36,298 bases of DNA from Nanogingivalis sp963517825 (lineage in GTDB: Bacteria > Patescibacteriota > Saccharimonadia > Saccharimonadales > Saccharimonadaceae): the NCBI GenBank assembly GCA_963517825.1, contig CAUQGB010000008.1:1-36298 (forward strand), in the 5' to 3' direction. Shown here in pieces: positions 30,211-36,298 of the stretch. The position numbers were made by a program, and so were the translations under genes. The notes below the pieces were generated by a model, which saw only the letters and a program-made list of their open reading frames with translations, had not been told where the DNA came from and searched no databases. How positions within the stretch are numbered: position 1 is the stretch's first letter; the number at the start of each line of letters is the position of its first letter.

Positions 30211-31192
30211 ACATATTTAGAAAAATTTTATCACAGCAAGTGATGAGTTCGCGTAAGATTTTGTCATATTTTTCATAAACTCGGAAGCCTGCCGCATAGG
30301 CGTGTCCGCCTCCACCAAAATAGCCTGCAATATCCGCAGCAATTGGTGAATTTGTTCGAACTTTTCCGGTGAGCTTTCCGTCTGGGTAGGTTTTGATTGC
30401 TACGCAAGCTTCTACACCCTCAACCATTCGCATCTCATCGATAACTAAAACACTAGGGTTATATTTATCGGAATACTCTTTAATTTCCTCCCAAGGGATA
30501 TGCACTACTGCTAATTTTCCGTCAAAAAAGTATTCAATTCGCTGAATTAACCGCCCTTTATATTCTAGAATTTCAGGAGCTTTTTTAGATAATTCGCGAC
30601 GTGATTCTTCTAGTTTGGTAGAACTTGCGCCGAGTTTTGTCAGCTCTCCGGCAACTTCAAAAGTTCGAGCTGAAGTGTTGCTTGTTGAAAGTCCTAGGGT
30701 ATCGCTGAAAATTGCACCTAAAATATCTTGTGCAGCGGTTTGGTTTATTTTCCAATTAAGAGCGTTTGTGATTTCGAAAATAACCTCTCCAGCTGAGCTT
30801 GCTTCCTCTAGAACTAGTTCATGTTCGAATGTTATATCGGGTGTTGCATCAGTATGGTGATCAATCACTAAAACTGGAGTTTTTTCGAGTAGATTTTTAT
30901 AAAGAGGGTCTTCGACTATTTTCGAAAGCAATGTATTGCTTGTAGTGTCAACAATTATGAAAAGATCAAATTTTTCATAAATTGAACCTTCTATTCTATC
31001 CCAACCGCTAAAATATCGTAAATATTTTGGAATATCTACGGGACAGAAAAGTTTAACAATTTTTCCGAGGTCGCTCAAAATTTCTTCTAAAGCTAAAGCT
31101 GAGCCCAAACTATCACCATCTGGGTTTTCGGCTTGAATTACGCAAATTTTTTCTGCGTTTTCAATCATTTTTTTAGCATTTTCGAAATTCAT
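30209..31192 (-). CDS. DHH/DHHA1 phosphoesterase (NrnA-like), motif I His replaced
   Basis: 327 residues. The DHH-family N-domain has NPDGDSLGSALAL (residues 23-35, acidic 25 and 27), IIVDTTSN (Asp82), and the name-giving DHH at 111-113. The C-terminal DHHA1 domain carries GGGGHAYAAGF near residue 292. NrnA enzymes degrade nano-RNAs and pAp. The motif I histidine, normally three residues before the Pro of NPDGD, is Ala21 here, so metal binding may be altered. The start shares a base with the recR stop (TAATG), making a ybaB-recR-DHH operon. Confidence 0.85.
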   Translation of the reverse strand: MNFENAKKMIENAEKICVIQAENPDGDSLGSALALEEILSDLGKIVKLFCPVDIPKYLRYFSGWDRIEGSIYEKFDLFIIVDTTSNTLLSKIVEDPLYKNLLEKTPVLVIDHHTDATPDITFEHELVLEEASSAGEVIFEITNALNWKINQTAAQDILGAIFSDTLGLSTSNTSARTFEVAGELTKLGASSTKLEESRRELSKKAPEILEYKGRLIQRIEYFFDGKLAVVHIPWEEIKEYSDKYNPSVLVIDEMRMVEGVEACVAIKTYPDGKLTGKVRTNSPIAADIAGYFGGGGHAYAAGFRVYEKYDKILRELITCCDKIFLNM

Positions 31193-31809
31193 TAAATCAC
31201 CTTTCTTCCTTCTAAGGCGTGGCTTAAAGTAATTTGGTCGGCATATTCCAAATCAACGCCAACGGGCAAGCCACGAGCAAGGCGTGAGATTGTTAGACTT
31301 TCGAAACCTTTTTCGCGCAAAAAATTTTGAATATAGAGTGCTGTGCTCTCCCCTTCAACACTGGCATTCGTTGCAATAATTATCTCTTTAACTTCGTCTT
31401 TCGAAATTCTATCAGCAAGCTCGCGGATATGTAATTGGTCGGGTGTAATTCCGTTAATTGGTGAAATAACCCCGCCCAAAACGTGATAAGTTCCGTTGAA
31501 ATGTTTTGTTTTTTCAAGAGCAACTATATCAAGCGGTTCTTCGACTACCGCAATCAGTTTCTTATTACGTGTTTCATCTGTATATAGTGGTGAAATTTCT
31601 TCATCTTTCGAAATTAATGCAAAAGTTATAGGGCAACTTTTAATGTTTTTGTGTAAATTTAAAAGGCTCTCGGCAATTTTCTCACTTATAGTAGCATTAT
31701 TTTTTAATAAATAGTAAGCGTAGCGTTCTGCTGTTCGTGAGCCAACGCCAGGGAGTTTACCAAGATTCTCAACTGTTTCAATTAATGATTCGGGCAAAAT
31801 TTGTGACAT
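31192..31809 (-). CDS. recR: Recombination protein RecR lacking zinc-finger cysteines
   Basis: 205 residues. The N-terminal HhH region (LGKLPGVGSRTAERYAYYLL), a Toprim domain (KKLIAVVEEPLDIVALEK, IIIATNASVEGESTALYI) and a C-terminal GRKVI end are typical for RecR, which loads RecA with RecO/RecF. Where the family has a four-cysteine zinc finger (CxxC...CxxC), this protein reads SCPITFALISKDEEISPLYT and keeps only one cysteine (Cys59), so zinc binding there is lost. Order ybaB-recR is conserved in bacteria. Confidence 0.93.
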   Translation of the reverse strand: MSQILPESLIETVENLGKLPGVGSRTAERYAYYLLKNNATISEKIAESLLNLHKNIKSCPITFALISKDEEISPLYTDETRNKKLIAVVEEPLDIVALEKTKHFNGTYHVLGGVISPINGITPDQLHIRELADRISKDEVKEIIIATNASVEGESTALYIQNFLREKGFESLTISRLARGLPVGVDLEYADQITLSHALEGRKVI

Positions 31810-31827
31810 TTTTTTCTTTCGAAAAGA

Positions 31828-32124
31828 TTAAAGCCCCAAGTTTCCCAAACCGCCCATTAAAGGTTGCATTTTTTCTGCAGCAACTTTTTGAGCTTCCTCT
31901 AGACCATCGCGAATCGTAATTTGAATCCAATGCTCAAGCTCTTCGATATCGTCAAAATCAATTAGTTCAGGGTCTAATTTTACACTTTTAACTTTCAATT
32001 CTCCTGTAAATTGAATTACAACTGCCCCCTCGCCAGCTTCAACTTCAATGATCTCTTTTTTAAGTTCTTTTTGTGCTTTTTGTAGTTCTCGAACCATTTT
32101 CATTTGGTCTTTAATTCCTGCCAT
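31828..32124 (-). CDS. ybaB: YbaB/EbfC nucleoid-associated protein
   Basis: 98 residues: helical N-terminus (IKDQMKMVRELQKAQKELKKEI), strand pair (GEGAVVIQFTGELKVKSVKLDPELID), C-terminal helix (EEAQKVAAEKMQPLMGG). A DNA-binding protein encoded next to recR in many bacteria. Ribosome site GGAGGA upstream; recR starts 18 bases after the stop. Confidence 0.93.
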   Translation of the reverse strand: MAGIKDQMKMVRELQKAQKELKKEIIEVEAGEGAVVIQFTGELKVKSVKLDPELIDFDDIEELEHWIQITIRDGLEEAQKVAAEKMQPLMGGLGNLGL

Positions 32125-32182
32125 AATTCCTCCGTTTAAAAATATTGTACTCTTATAATTTTATCAAAAAATGGCTCTAAAA

Positions 32183-33610
32183 TCAACCTCGCTGTAAAAT
32201 ATAAAATCTGTCAGCATTATCTTTGCGATTTGAGACTAAAATACGTTTCACTTTGTAATTTGTCGGAATTTTTGTGTTTTGATAAGCTTCTTTCGAAAGA
32301 ATAATCTCTGAATCTTCGAACTTATTTTTTAGTTTAGCCTTGTTTTGATGTTCGAGTGTTTTATAAAAATCTTCTTCATTTTTCGATACCATTAAAACTC
32401 TGTTCGAACCTGTTTTTTCGAGTAGAATATTCAAATCTTGATTAAAGGCTGCAATCGGTTGAGGTGAGTATTGATAGCTTAAAGCAAAAACTGAAAGATT
32501 GGTAATTAATAGGTTAAAAACAAAAATTGAAACTGGAATTAAGCCGAAGATCCGAGCATAAGGGTTTTTTGGAAAAAGTGCATACCAGGTGTTAATTAAG
32601 CCCTGCAACCCTGTAATTGTTAAAATCAAAATTGGCATGAAAAGAATTGTTATTGTTGCTGGATTGATGACACAAACCAATAGCAAAATTGCCGTCCAGA
32701 TATTGATTAGGTAACCTTTTGCGGAGTACTTTTCGATAAATGTAAAATATAGCCCAATCGCAATTAAAATTGCTGTTGCTGGATTAATTATTGGTGAAAT
32801 CATTCCGTTACTCATTGGGTTTGAGAAGCTAAAAAGTGCTAAAATTAAGCTTTGTATATTTTTTAAAATATCTAGCGAATTTGGAATCCCAAAAATTATT
32901 TTCAATATTGAAACATCAAATAAAATTGAAACTAAAAGTGGTGATACTATTGCTAAAAACAATGCTGAAGCTGCGATTTTTTGAGATTTTGGCTCTTTTT
33001 TGATGATGAATCGTAAGTGTGGATGTGCTAAAATTGTCACTAAGAATGCTAACGCAATGTAAGAACTTAGGGGCGTATAAAAACTAAGACCTAAAATTGA
33101 AATTAAAGTGAAAATTTGGCGCTTCTTTGGCTTTTTCAAGAATTCCATTCCGCTCCAAATGAGTAAGATTGGATAAAAAATATAAAGAATTTCGCTTGTT
33201 CCGTTTTGAGCAATGAAGAAAAATTGACTTGATGTGATTGCGACAATAGACGCAAAAATAGAGGCGCGTTTCGAAAACCACATTCCTGAGATTTTTGTTA
33301 TAAAAAATATCGAAAATAGTGAGATTAAAACTGACGGTAATTTAATTGCAAAATTGCTTAAACCAAAAATATCAATGCTTGTTTTTTGTAAAACTCTAAA
33401 CGGAAGATCTAGAATGTTGTTTGAGAAAAAATTAGAAAAGTTTAGATTTATTGCAGTCTTGGCACTTTCAATCTCGCCCGCAGTTAGACCATTTGGTGCA
33501 AAGAACAGGGTATAAATAATCACCGCAAGATAGCTGAGTGATAAAATGCCAACTCCAATTTGATAACGAAAATTATAAATCCAAAAATCACTAATTTTTA
33601 ATTTTTTCAT
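32183..33610 (-). CDS. GT-C family membrane glycosyltransferase (GT39/ArnT-like)
   Basis: 475 residues with about 10-11 membrane segments followed by a small soluble C-terminal part (NRVLMVSKNEEDFYKTLEH). The first loop has GLTAGEIESAKTAI, the place where GT-C enzymes such as GT39 carry acidic catalytic residues; here Glu at GEIES. Such enzymes transfer sugars from polyprenyl carriers onto protein or wall polymers outside the membrane. The substrate cannot be told. Confidence 0.7.
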   Translation of the reverse strand: MKKLKISDFWIYNFRYQIGVGILSLSYLAVIIYTLFFAPNGLTAGEIESAKTAINLNFSNFFSNNILDLPFRVLQKTSIDIFGLSNFAIKLPSVLISLFSIFFITKISGMWFSKRASIFASIVAITSSQFFFIAQNGTSEILYIFYPILLIWSGMEFLKKPKKRQIFTLISILGLSFYTPLSSYIALAFLVTILAHPHLRFIIKKEPKSQKIAASALFLAIVSPLLVSILFDVSILKIIFGIPNSLDILKNIQSLILALFSFSNPMSNGMISPIINPATAILIAIGLYFTFIEKYSAKGYLINIWTAILLLVCVINPATITILFMPILILTITGLQGLINTWYALFPKNPYARIFGLIPVSIFVFNLLITNLSVFALSYQYSPQPIAAFNQDLNILLEKTGSNRVLMVSKNEEDFYKTLEHQNKAKLKNKFEDSEIILSKEAYQNTKIPTNYKVKRILVSNRKDNADRFYILQRG

Positions 33611-33643
33611 TCCCTTTAGTATATCACATTTTTTTTTGAAAAT

Positions 33644-34504
33644 CTACTTCAAGCTCCAAATATTTCCACCATTATTTGAAATTAGCCCTTTAATTTCAAG
33701 CATTGTTGCAGCCTGATTGAAATCGCTTACGGAAAGTCCAGATTGTTTGATTATTGAATCGCTAGCAGTTGTACCGTTCTTTGAAAGGATTTCAATAATT
33801 ATGTTTTCGGCTGGCGTATCTCCTTGAAAGAGTTTGGTTTGTTTCTCGAAACGGTCTGGAATTAAAAAATCAAGTAAATCTTCAACTGAAGTTAATGGGT
33901 TGGCGCCATTTTTAATCAACTGGTTGCATCCTGCAGAAAGCGGTGAAGTGATATTTCCTGGAACTGCGAAAACCTCCTTCCCTTGGTCGAGGGCGTGATT
34001 GGCGGTTGAAAGCGTTCCGCTACGTGCAGCAGCTTCGATAATTACCACAGCATCAGCGAGGCTAGATACTATTCTATTGCGTGCTAAAAACCGCCAGGGT
34101 TGGGCTGGTGTTCCATTTGGATATTCGCTTAAAATTGCCCCTTTATTTTCAAGGATTCTTTGTCCTAAATTCTCGTGCGAACGTGGATATATTCTATCGA
34201 CGCCATTCGCAAGAATAGCTAAGGTAATTCCACCGCTATCCAGCGCCGCTCGATGAGCAACCGAATCAATCCCTAAAGCCAAACCGCTCACTACTATAAT
34301 GCCATTTTTTGCACATTCACTGGCAATTTTGGTCGCAACTTCTCTACCATAGGCGCTCGGCTTTCTAGTTCCTACGATTGCTACGGTTTTAACTCTTTCT
34401 GAAGGTAATAATCCACGAACAAAAAGCTGTTTGGGCGGGTCTGGTATGTGTTGTAAATCTTTAGAATAGTTTAATAGATTGGGTTTGATTTGAATAGTTT
34501 TCAT
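33644..34504 (-). CDS. dprA: DNA processing protein DprA
   Basis: 286 residues. Rossmann-like domain with VAIVGTRKPSAYGREVATK, IIVVSGLALGIDSVAHRAALD, TLAILANGVDRIYPRSHENLG and FLARNRIVSSLADAVVIIEAAARSGTL, the full DprA signature; a C-terminal winged helix (IIIEILSKNGTTASDSIIKQSGLSV) follows. DprA protects incoming single strands and loads RecA during natural transformation. Together with the type IV pseudopilin at 35741 it suggests competence. Confidence 0.95.
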   Translation of the reverse strand: MKTIQIKPNLLNYSKDLQHIPDPPKQLFVRGLLPSERVKTVAIVGTRKPSAYGREVATKIASECAKNGIIVVSGLALGIDSVAHRAALDSGGITLAILANGVDRIYPRSHENLGQRILENKGAILSEYPNGTPAQPWRFLARNRIVSSLADAVVIIEAAARSGTLSTANHALDQGKEVFAVPGNITSPLSAGCNQLIKNGANPLTSVEDLLDFLIPDRFEKQTKLFQGDTPAENIIIEILSKNGTTASDSIIKQSGLSVSDFNQAATMLEIKGLISNNGGNIWSLK

Positions 34505-34521
34505 AAAATTTTAAAATAGTA

Positions 34522-34550
34522 TTGACATTGATGTATGTTTATGATAATAT
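34522..34550 (+). promoter_or_regulatory. Promoter TTGACA-N17-TAATAT upstream of the structured RNA
   Basis: TTGACA 34522-34527 and TAATAT 34545-34550 are 17 bases apart. It lies 18 bases from the dprA start, facing away from it. No gene follows on the plus strand until the terminator at 34770-34814. Confidence 0.7.
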
Positions 34551-34556
34551 ATAGAT

Positions 34557-34814
34557 ATTGATAAAATAATTCAAAAATTTGTCAATAAAACTTCTATCTA
34601 TTGTTATATTGTGCAATATACTTTAAATAATTCTTTACCCCTCCTTTATATGTTATAAGAATCTTAAATATTGCACATAATAACCTCTTTGACCGGCGAA
34701 CCCTTTGTTGAATTTTGGTGGGTTTTCAGCTTCGAGATTTTCGAGCCTTAGCGGGTGAGTCGAAGAGATAAAAAACCGCCTAAGCGATGCCCACCCGTGC
34801 TTAGGCGGTTTTTT
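34557..34814 (+). ncRNA. Candidate structured RNA beside dprA, about 258 nt
   Basis: A transcription unit with consensus-like promoter and strong terminator but no convincing coding frame. Folding elements by eye: hairpin 1, TATTGATAAA 34556-34565 with TTTGTCAATA 34578-34587; hairpin 2, 34603-34620 with 34667-34684 (about 16 of 18 pairs), whose loop holds CCTCCTTT at 34640-34647; a third stem, CTTCGA with TCGAAG near 34730-34766. The terminator loop CCCACCCG can pair with GGTGGG 34717-34722 or CGGGTG 34752-34757, which implies pseudoknots. No RNA family (RNase P, SRP, tmRNA) signature is seen; 6S RNA cannot be excluded. It fills the 483-base gap between dprA and the next gene. Confidence 0.6.
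34770..34814. terminator. 16-bp bidirectional intrinsic terminator
   Basis: 34770-34785 (AAAAAACCGCCTAAGC) and 34799-34814 are perfect reverse complements with a 13-base C-rich loop. A/T-runs on both sides let it work in both directions. Confidence 0.9.
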
Positions 34815-34923
34815 ATGTTGTTGTATTAAAATATATATTGCTTTTGTCAATGTGCTTAAGGTTAATAATTAACTCTTCTATTTTAGCATAAACGGTTATG
34901 TTTAGCAAGTTTTTTGAAAAATT

Positions 34924-34965
34924 AAAAATCGTGCGTCCTCGCAATATTGTCGCACGATTTTTAAC
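34924..34965. terminator. Intrinsic terminator behind the CPR-type hypothetical gene
   Basis: AAAAATCGTGCG 34924-34935 and CGCACGATTTTT 34951-34962 form a perfect 12-bp stem with a 15-base loop. It ends the minus-strand gene whose stop is at 34988. Confidence 0.9.
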
Positions 34966-34987
34966 TAATATAAATCTCTCAAATTTT

Positions 34988-35506
34988 TTAGAATGAAGCT
35001 TCGACTGCAGCCCAAGTAGTATCAGTGTTGTCTTCTGGGATAATGATTGTGACTTGGTCGCCAGCTTGGAGTCGGAAGTAAGTTACGCTCGCAAGCAGAA
35101 TTTTATATTCATTTCCACCCGCTTCAACAAAGAATGACCCGTCATGATTGACTAGAGTTCCGATTATTTGTTTTCGTGGAACTGGACCAATCTGTTTATA
35201 AATAAACCCGCCATCTTCATTAATTGTGAGCTTCAATATATCGCCCTCTACAAGCTTTGATTTTGAAGCATAATTTGCTGGAACGGGATAGTTTTTGCCA
35301 TCTGGACCAATCATAGTTTGACCATCAAAAACACCTTCAATAACTTTACCGTGAGGGTTTTCGATAATCGAATTGCTTGGAGCTGTAACGATGTTGTCTT
35401 CACCGCTAATGCTTATCAACAATTCTTTAGCTGCTGCAAGATTCGTTTCCGCTTCTTGAATCAAGCTTTTCAGCCGTTTTACTTGTTTTTCTGGTAATTC
35501 AGACAT
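34988..35506 (-). CDS. Conserved-type hypothetical protein with N-terminal coiled coil
   Basis: 172 residues. The first about 32 residues (EKQVKRLKSLIQEAETNLAAAKELL) are a coiled coil; a flexible linker follows. Two beta-rich parts come next: GKVIEGVFDGQTMIGPDGKNYPVPANYASKSKLVEGDILKL and IGTLVNHDGSFFVEAGGNEYKILLASVTYFRLQAGDQVTIIIPEDN, the latter OB/SH3-like. The plan resembles small proteins found in candidate-phylum genomes, possibly transcription- or RNA-associated, but I cannot name the family. Ribosome site CGAGGA upstream. Confidence 0.6.
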   Translation of the reverse strand: MSELPEKQVKRLKSLIQEAETNLAAAKELLISISGEDNIVTAPSNSIIENPHGKVIEGVFDGQTMIGPDGKNYPVPANYASKSKLVEGDILKLTINEDGGFIYKQIGPVPRKQIIGTLVNHDGSFFVEAGGNEYKILLASVTYFRLQAGDQVTIIIPEDNTDTTWAAVEASF

Positions 35507-35705
35507 ATTCCTCGCATTTTCCTTGTCTGTTTTCTTTTGATATTATCTTTTAAATATTATCACGAATTGCTAAAAAAGTCAATATATTTCGTTAATTTTA
35601 AGCTAATTTTAAGTTTTCCACAATTTTTAATCTGTTTAATATTAAATGATGTAATTTTTACAAAAATGCTTATGTTTATTTTTCCTAATGTTTATCGATA
35701 TTGCA

Positions 35706-35732
35706 TTGACTTTTCAAGACAATAGTTATAAT
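35706..35732 (+). promoter_or_regulatory. Promoter of the pseudopilin gene, leaderless
   Basis: TATAAT 35727-35732 with TTGACT 35706-35711 only 15 bases upstream; TTGCAT at 35701-35706 would be 20 bases upstream. The -10 ends eight bases before the ATG at 35741, so the transcript must start at or within a base or two of the start codon. Confidence 0.6.
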
Positions 35733-35740
35733 ATGAAAAT

Positions 35741-36253
35741 ATGAATAAGCATAAACTAAATAAAGGTTTTACGATCATTGAAGTTGTTTTGGTTCTTGCG
35801 ATTGCGGGATTAATTTTTCTTGCTGTTTTTTTAGCCCTTCCCGCTCTTCAGCGTAATCAACGAGATACGCAACGTAAAAACGATATGTCACGGTTTAAGG
35901 CTGCCTATCATCAATACCGTGCGAACAATAAAGGTTCAAAAATTGGCGGAGTATTCAACGGTGAGTCTATGAACAAACTTCCAAATTGGGATAATTTCAT
36001 TAATGAATATCTTCGAAAAGATAATGACACTTTTCGCGATCCTCTTGGTGAAGATTATTTTGTTCAGGAGGGGTTGTGGGATTATGCTCGAGCCGGAGGG
36101 GCTGGAACGGGTGTTATTACTATTAAAGATGGTCATGTTTGTGACTATAGTTCTAAGAAGCCAATCAACCAAAGAATTGTTAGTGGAAATGGTCAAACTG
36201 CAAGGATTTGGCTTGAATCTGGTGAGGTTTATTGCTTAGATTTACTTAACTAG
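35741..36253 (+). CDS. Type IV pseudopilin / prepilin-type N-terminal protein
   Basis: 170 residues. The short basic leader NKHKLNKG is followed by FTIIEVVLVLAIAGLIFLAVFLALPAL, the prepilin peptidase site with Glu at +5 and the conserved hydrophobic helix. The globular part starts with NQRDTQRKNDMSRFKAAYHQYRANNKG and has two Cys near the end (HVCDYSS, EVYCLDLLN) that may form the D-loop disulfide. It may belong to a type IV pilus or competence pseudopilus. No ribosome site precedes the ATG (leaderless mRNA likely). Confidence 0.85.
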   Translation: MNKHKLNKGFTIIEVVLVLAIAGLIFLAVFLALPALQRNQRDTQRKNDMSRFKAAYHQYRANNKGSKIGGVFNGESMNKLPNWDNFINEYLRKDNDTFRDPLGEDYFVQEGLWDYARAGGAGTGVITIKDGHVCDYSSKKPINQRIVSGNGQTARIWLESGEVYCLDLLN

Positions 36254-36273
36254 TATTTTCTTGAAAAATTAAT

Positions 36274-36298
36274 AAAACCCTCAATTGAGGGTTTTTGA
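36274..36298 (+). terminator. Terminator behind the pseudopilin gene
   Basis: AACCCTC and GAGGGTT with an AATT loop followed by TTTTGA at the very end of the window. Confidence 0.75.

Noticed and set aside
34653..34850. 65-codon minus-strand frame over the structured RNA
   Set aside because: It crosses a 16-bp terminator and the composition looks random; a structured RNA explains the region better.

Overview
The window is a low-GC bacterial chromosome segment. Bases 1 to about 30,123 are temperate siphophage DNA, and about 30,124 to 36,298 are chromosome. The chromosomal genes (YbaB, RecR, a DHH/DHHA1 phosphoesterase, a GT-C membrane glycosyltransferase, DprA and a type IV pseudopilin), the compact spacing and the standard use of UGA as stop suggest a Patescibacteria/CPR lineage, most likely Saccharibacteria. 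That placement is inference: no rRNA or other decisive marker is present.

Layout. (a) 1-3113, plus strand: a run of small phage genes (membrane protein, DUF551-like, zinc ribbon, HAD phosphatase, ribbon-helix-helix protein) and a compact candidate sRNA with its own promoter and terminator. (b) 3203-24105, minus strand: a complete set of virion and lysis genes in three operons plus one self-contained moron. From upstream to downstream these are: TerS, TerL, portal, MuF head protein carrying a zincin-like C-terminus, and a candidate immunity protein (operon A); scaffold, major capsid, connectors, tail terminator, tail tube, G/GT chaperones and tape measure (operon B); a membrane-anchored moron; and distal tail, tail hub, DUF859 tail protein, XhlA-like membrane protein and a Pal-type amidase with a holin-like tail (operon C). 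(c) 24,186-25,986, plus strand: a short attenuated leader, a small basic protein and an intact tyrosine integrase. (d) 26,076-30,123: a second, related but shortened module with the same gene order (TerL2/TerS2 on minus; attenuated leader, small protein and frameshifted integrase on plus). It ends in the 3' half of a tRNA gene, read here as attR. (e) 30,124-36,298: chromosome, including an unassigned structured RNA next to dprA.

The most unusual feature is regulatory. Each of the three late operons starts with a promoter of form TTGCNN-N17-TATAAT, then an almost identical 5' RNA sequence (GAACCATTTGCG), then at once an intrinsic terminator whose arms differ between copies. The small-gene/integrase operons and the TerS2 operon have the same promoter-then-terminator layout with other leader sequences. 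This looks like a phage-wide attenuation/antitermination scheme with a shared recognition tag, and no antiterminator is identified. Other points worth a second look are the MuF-zincin/immunity pair, the interleaved inverted repeats in the moron leader, the endolysin with a fused membrane tail, the RecR lacking its zinc cysteines, the DHH protein lacking the motif I histidine, and the C-rich structured RNA beside dprA.

In the integrated state the integrases sit next to attR. The matching attL, with the intact tRNA, and the replication and repressor genes would lie to the left of the window.
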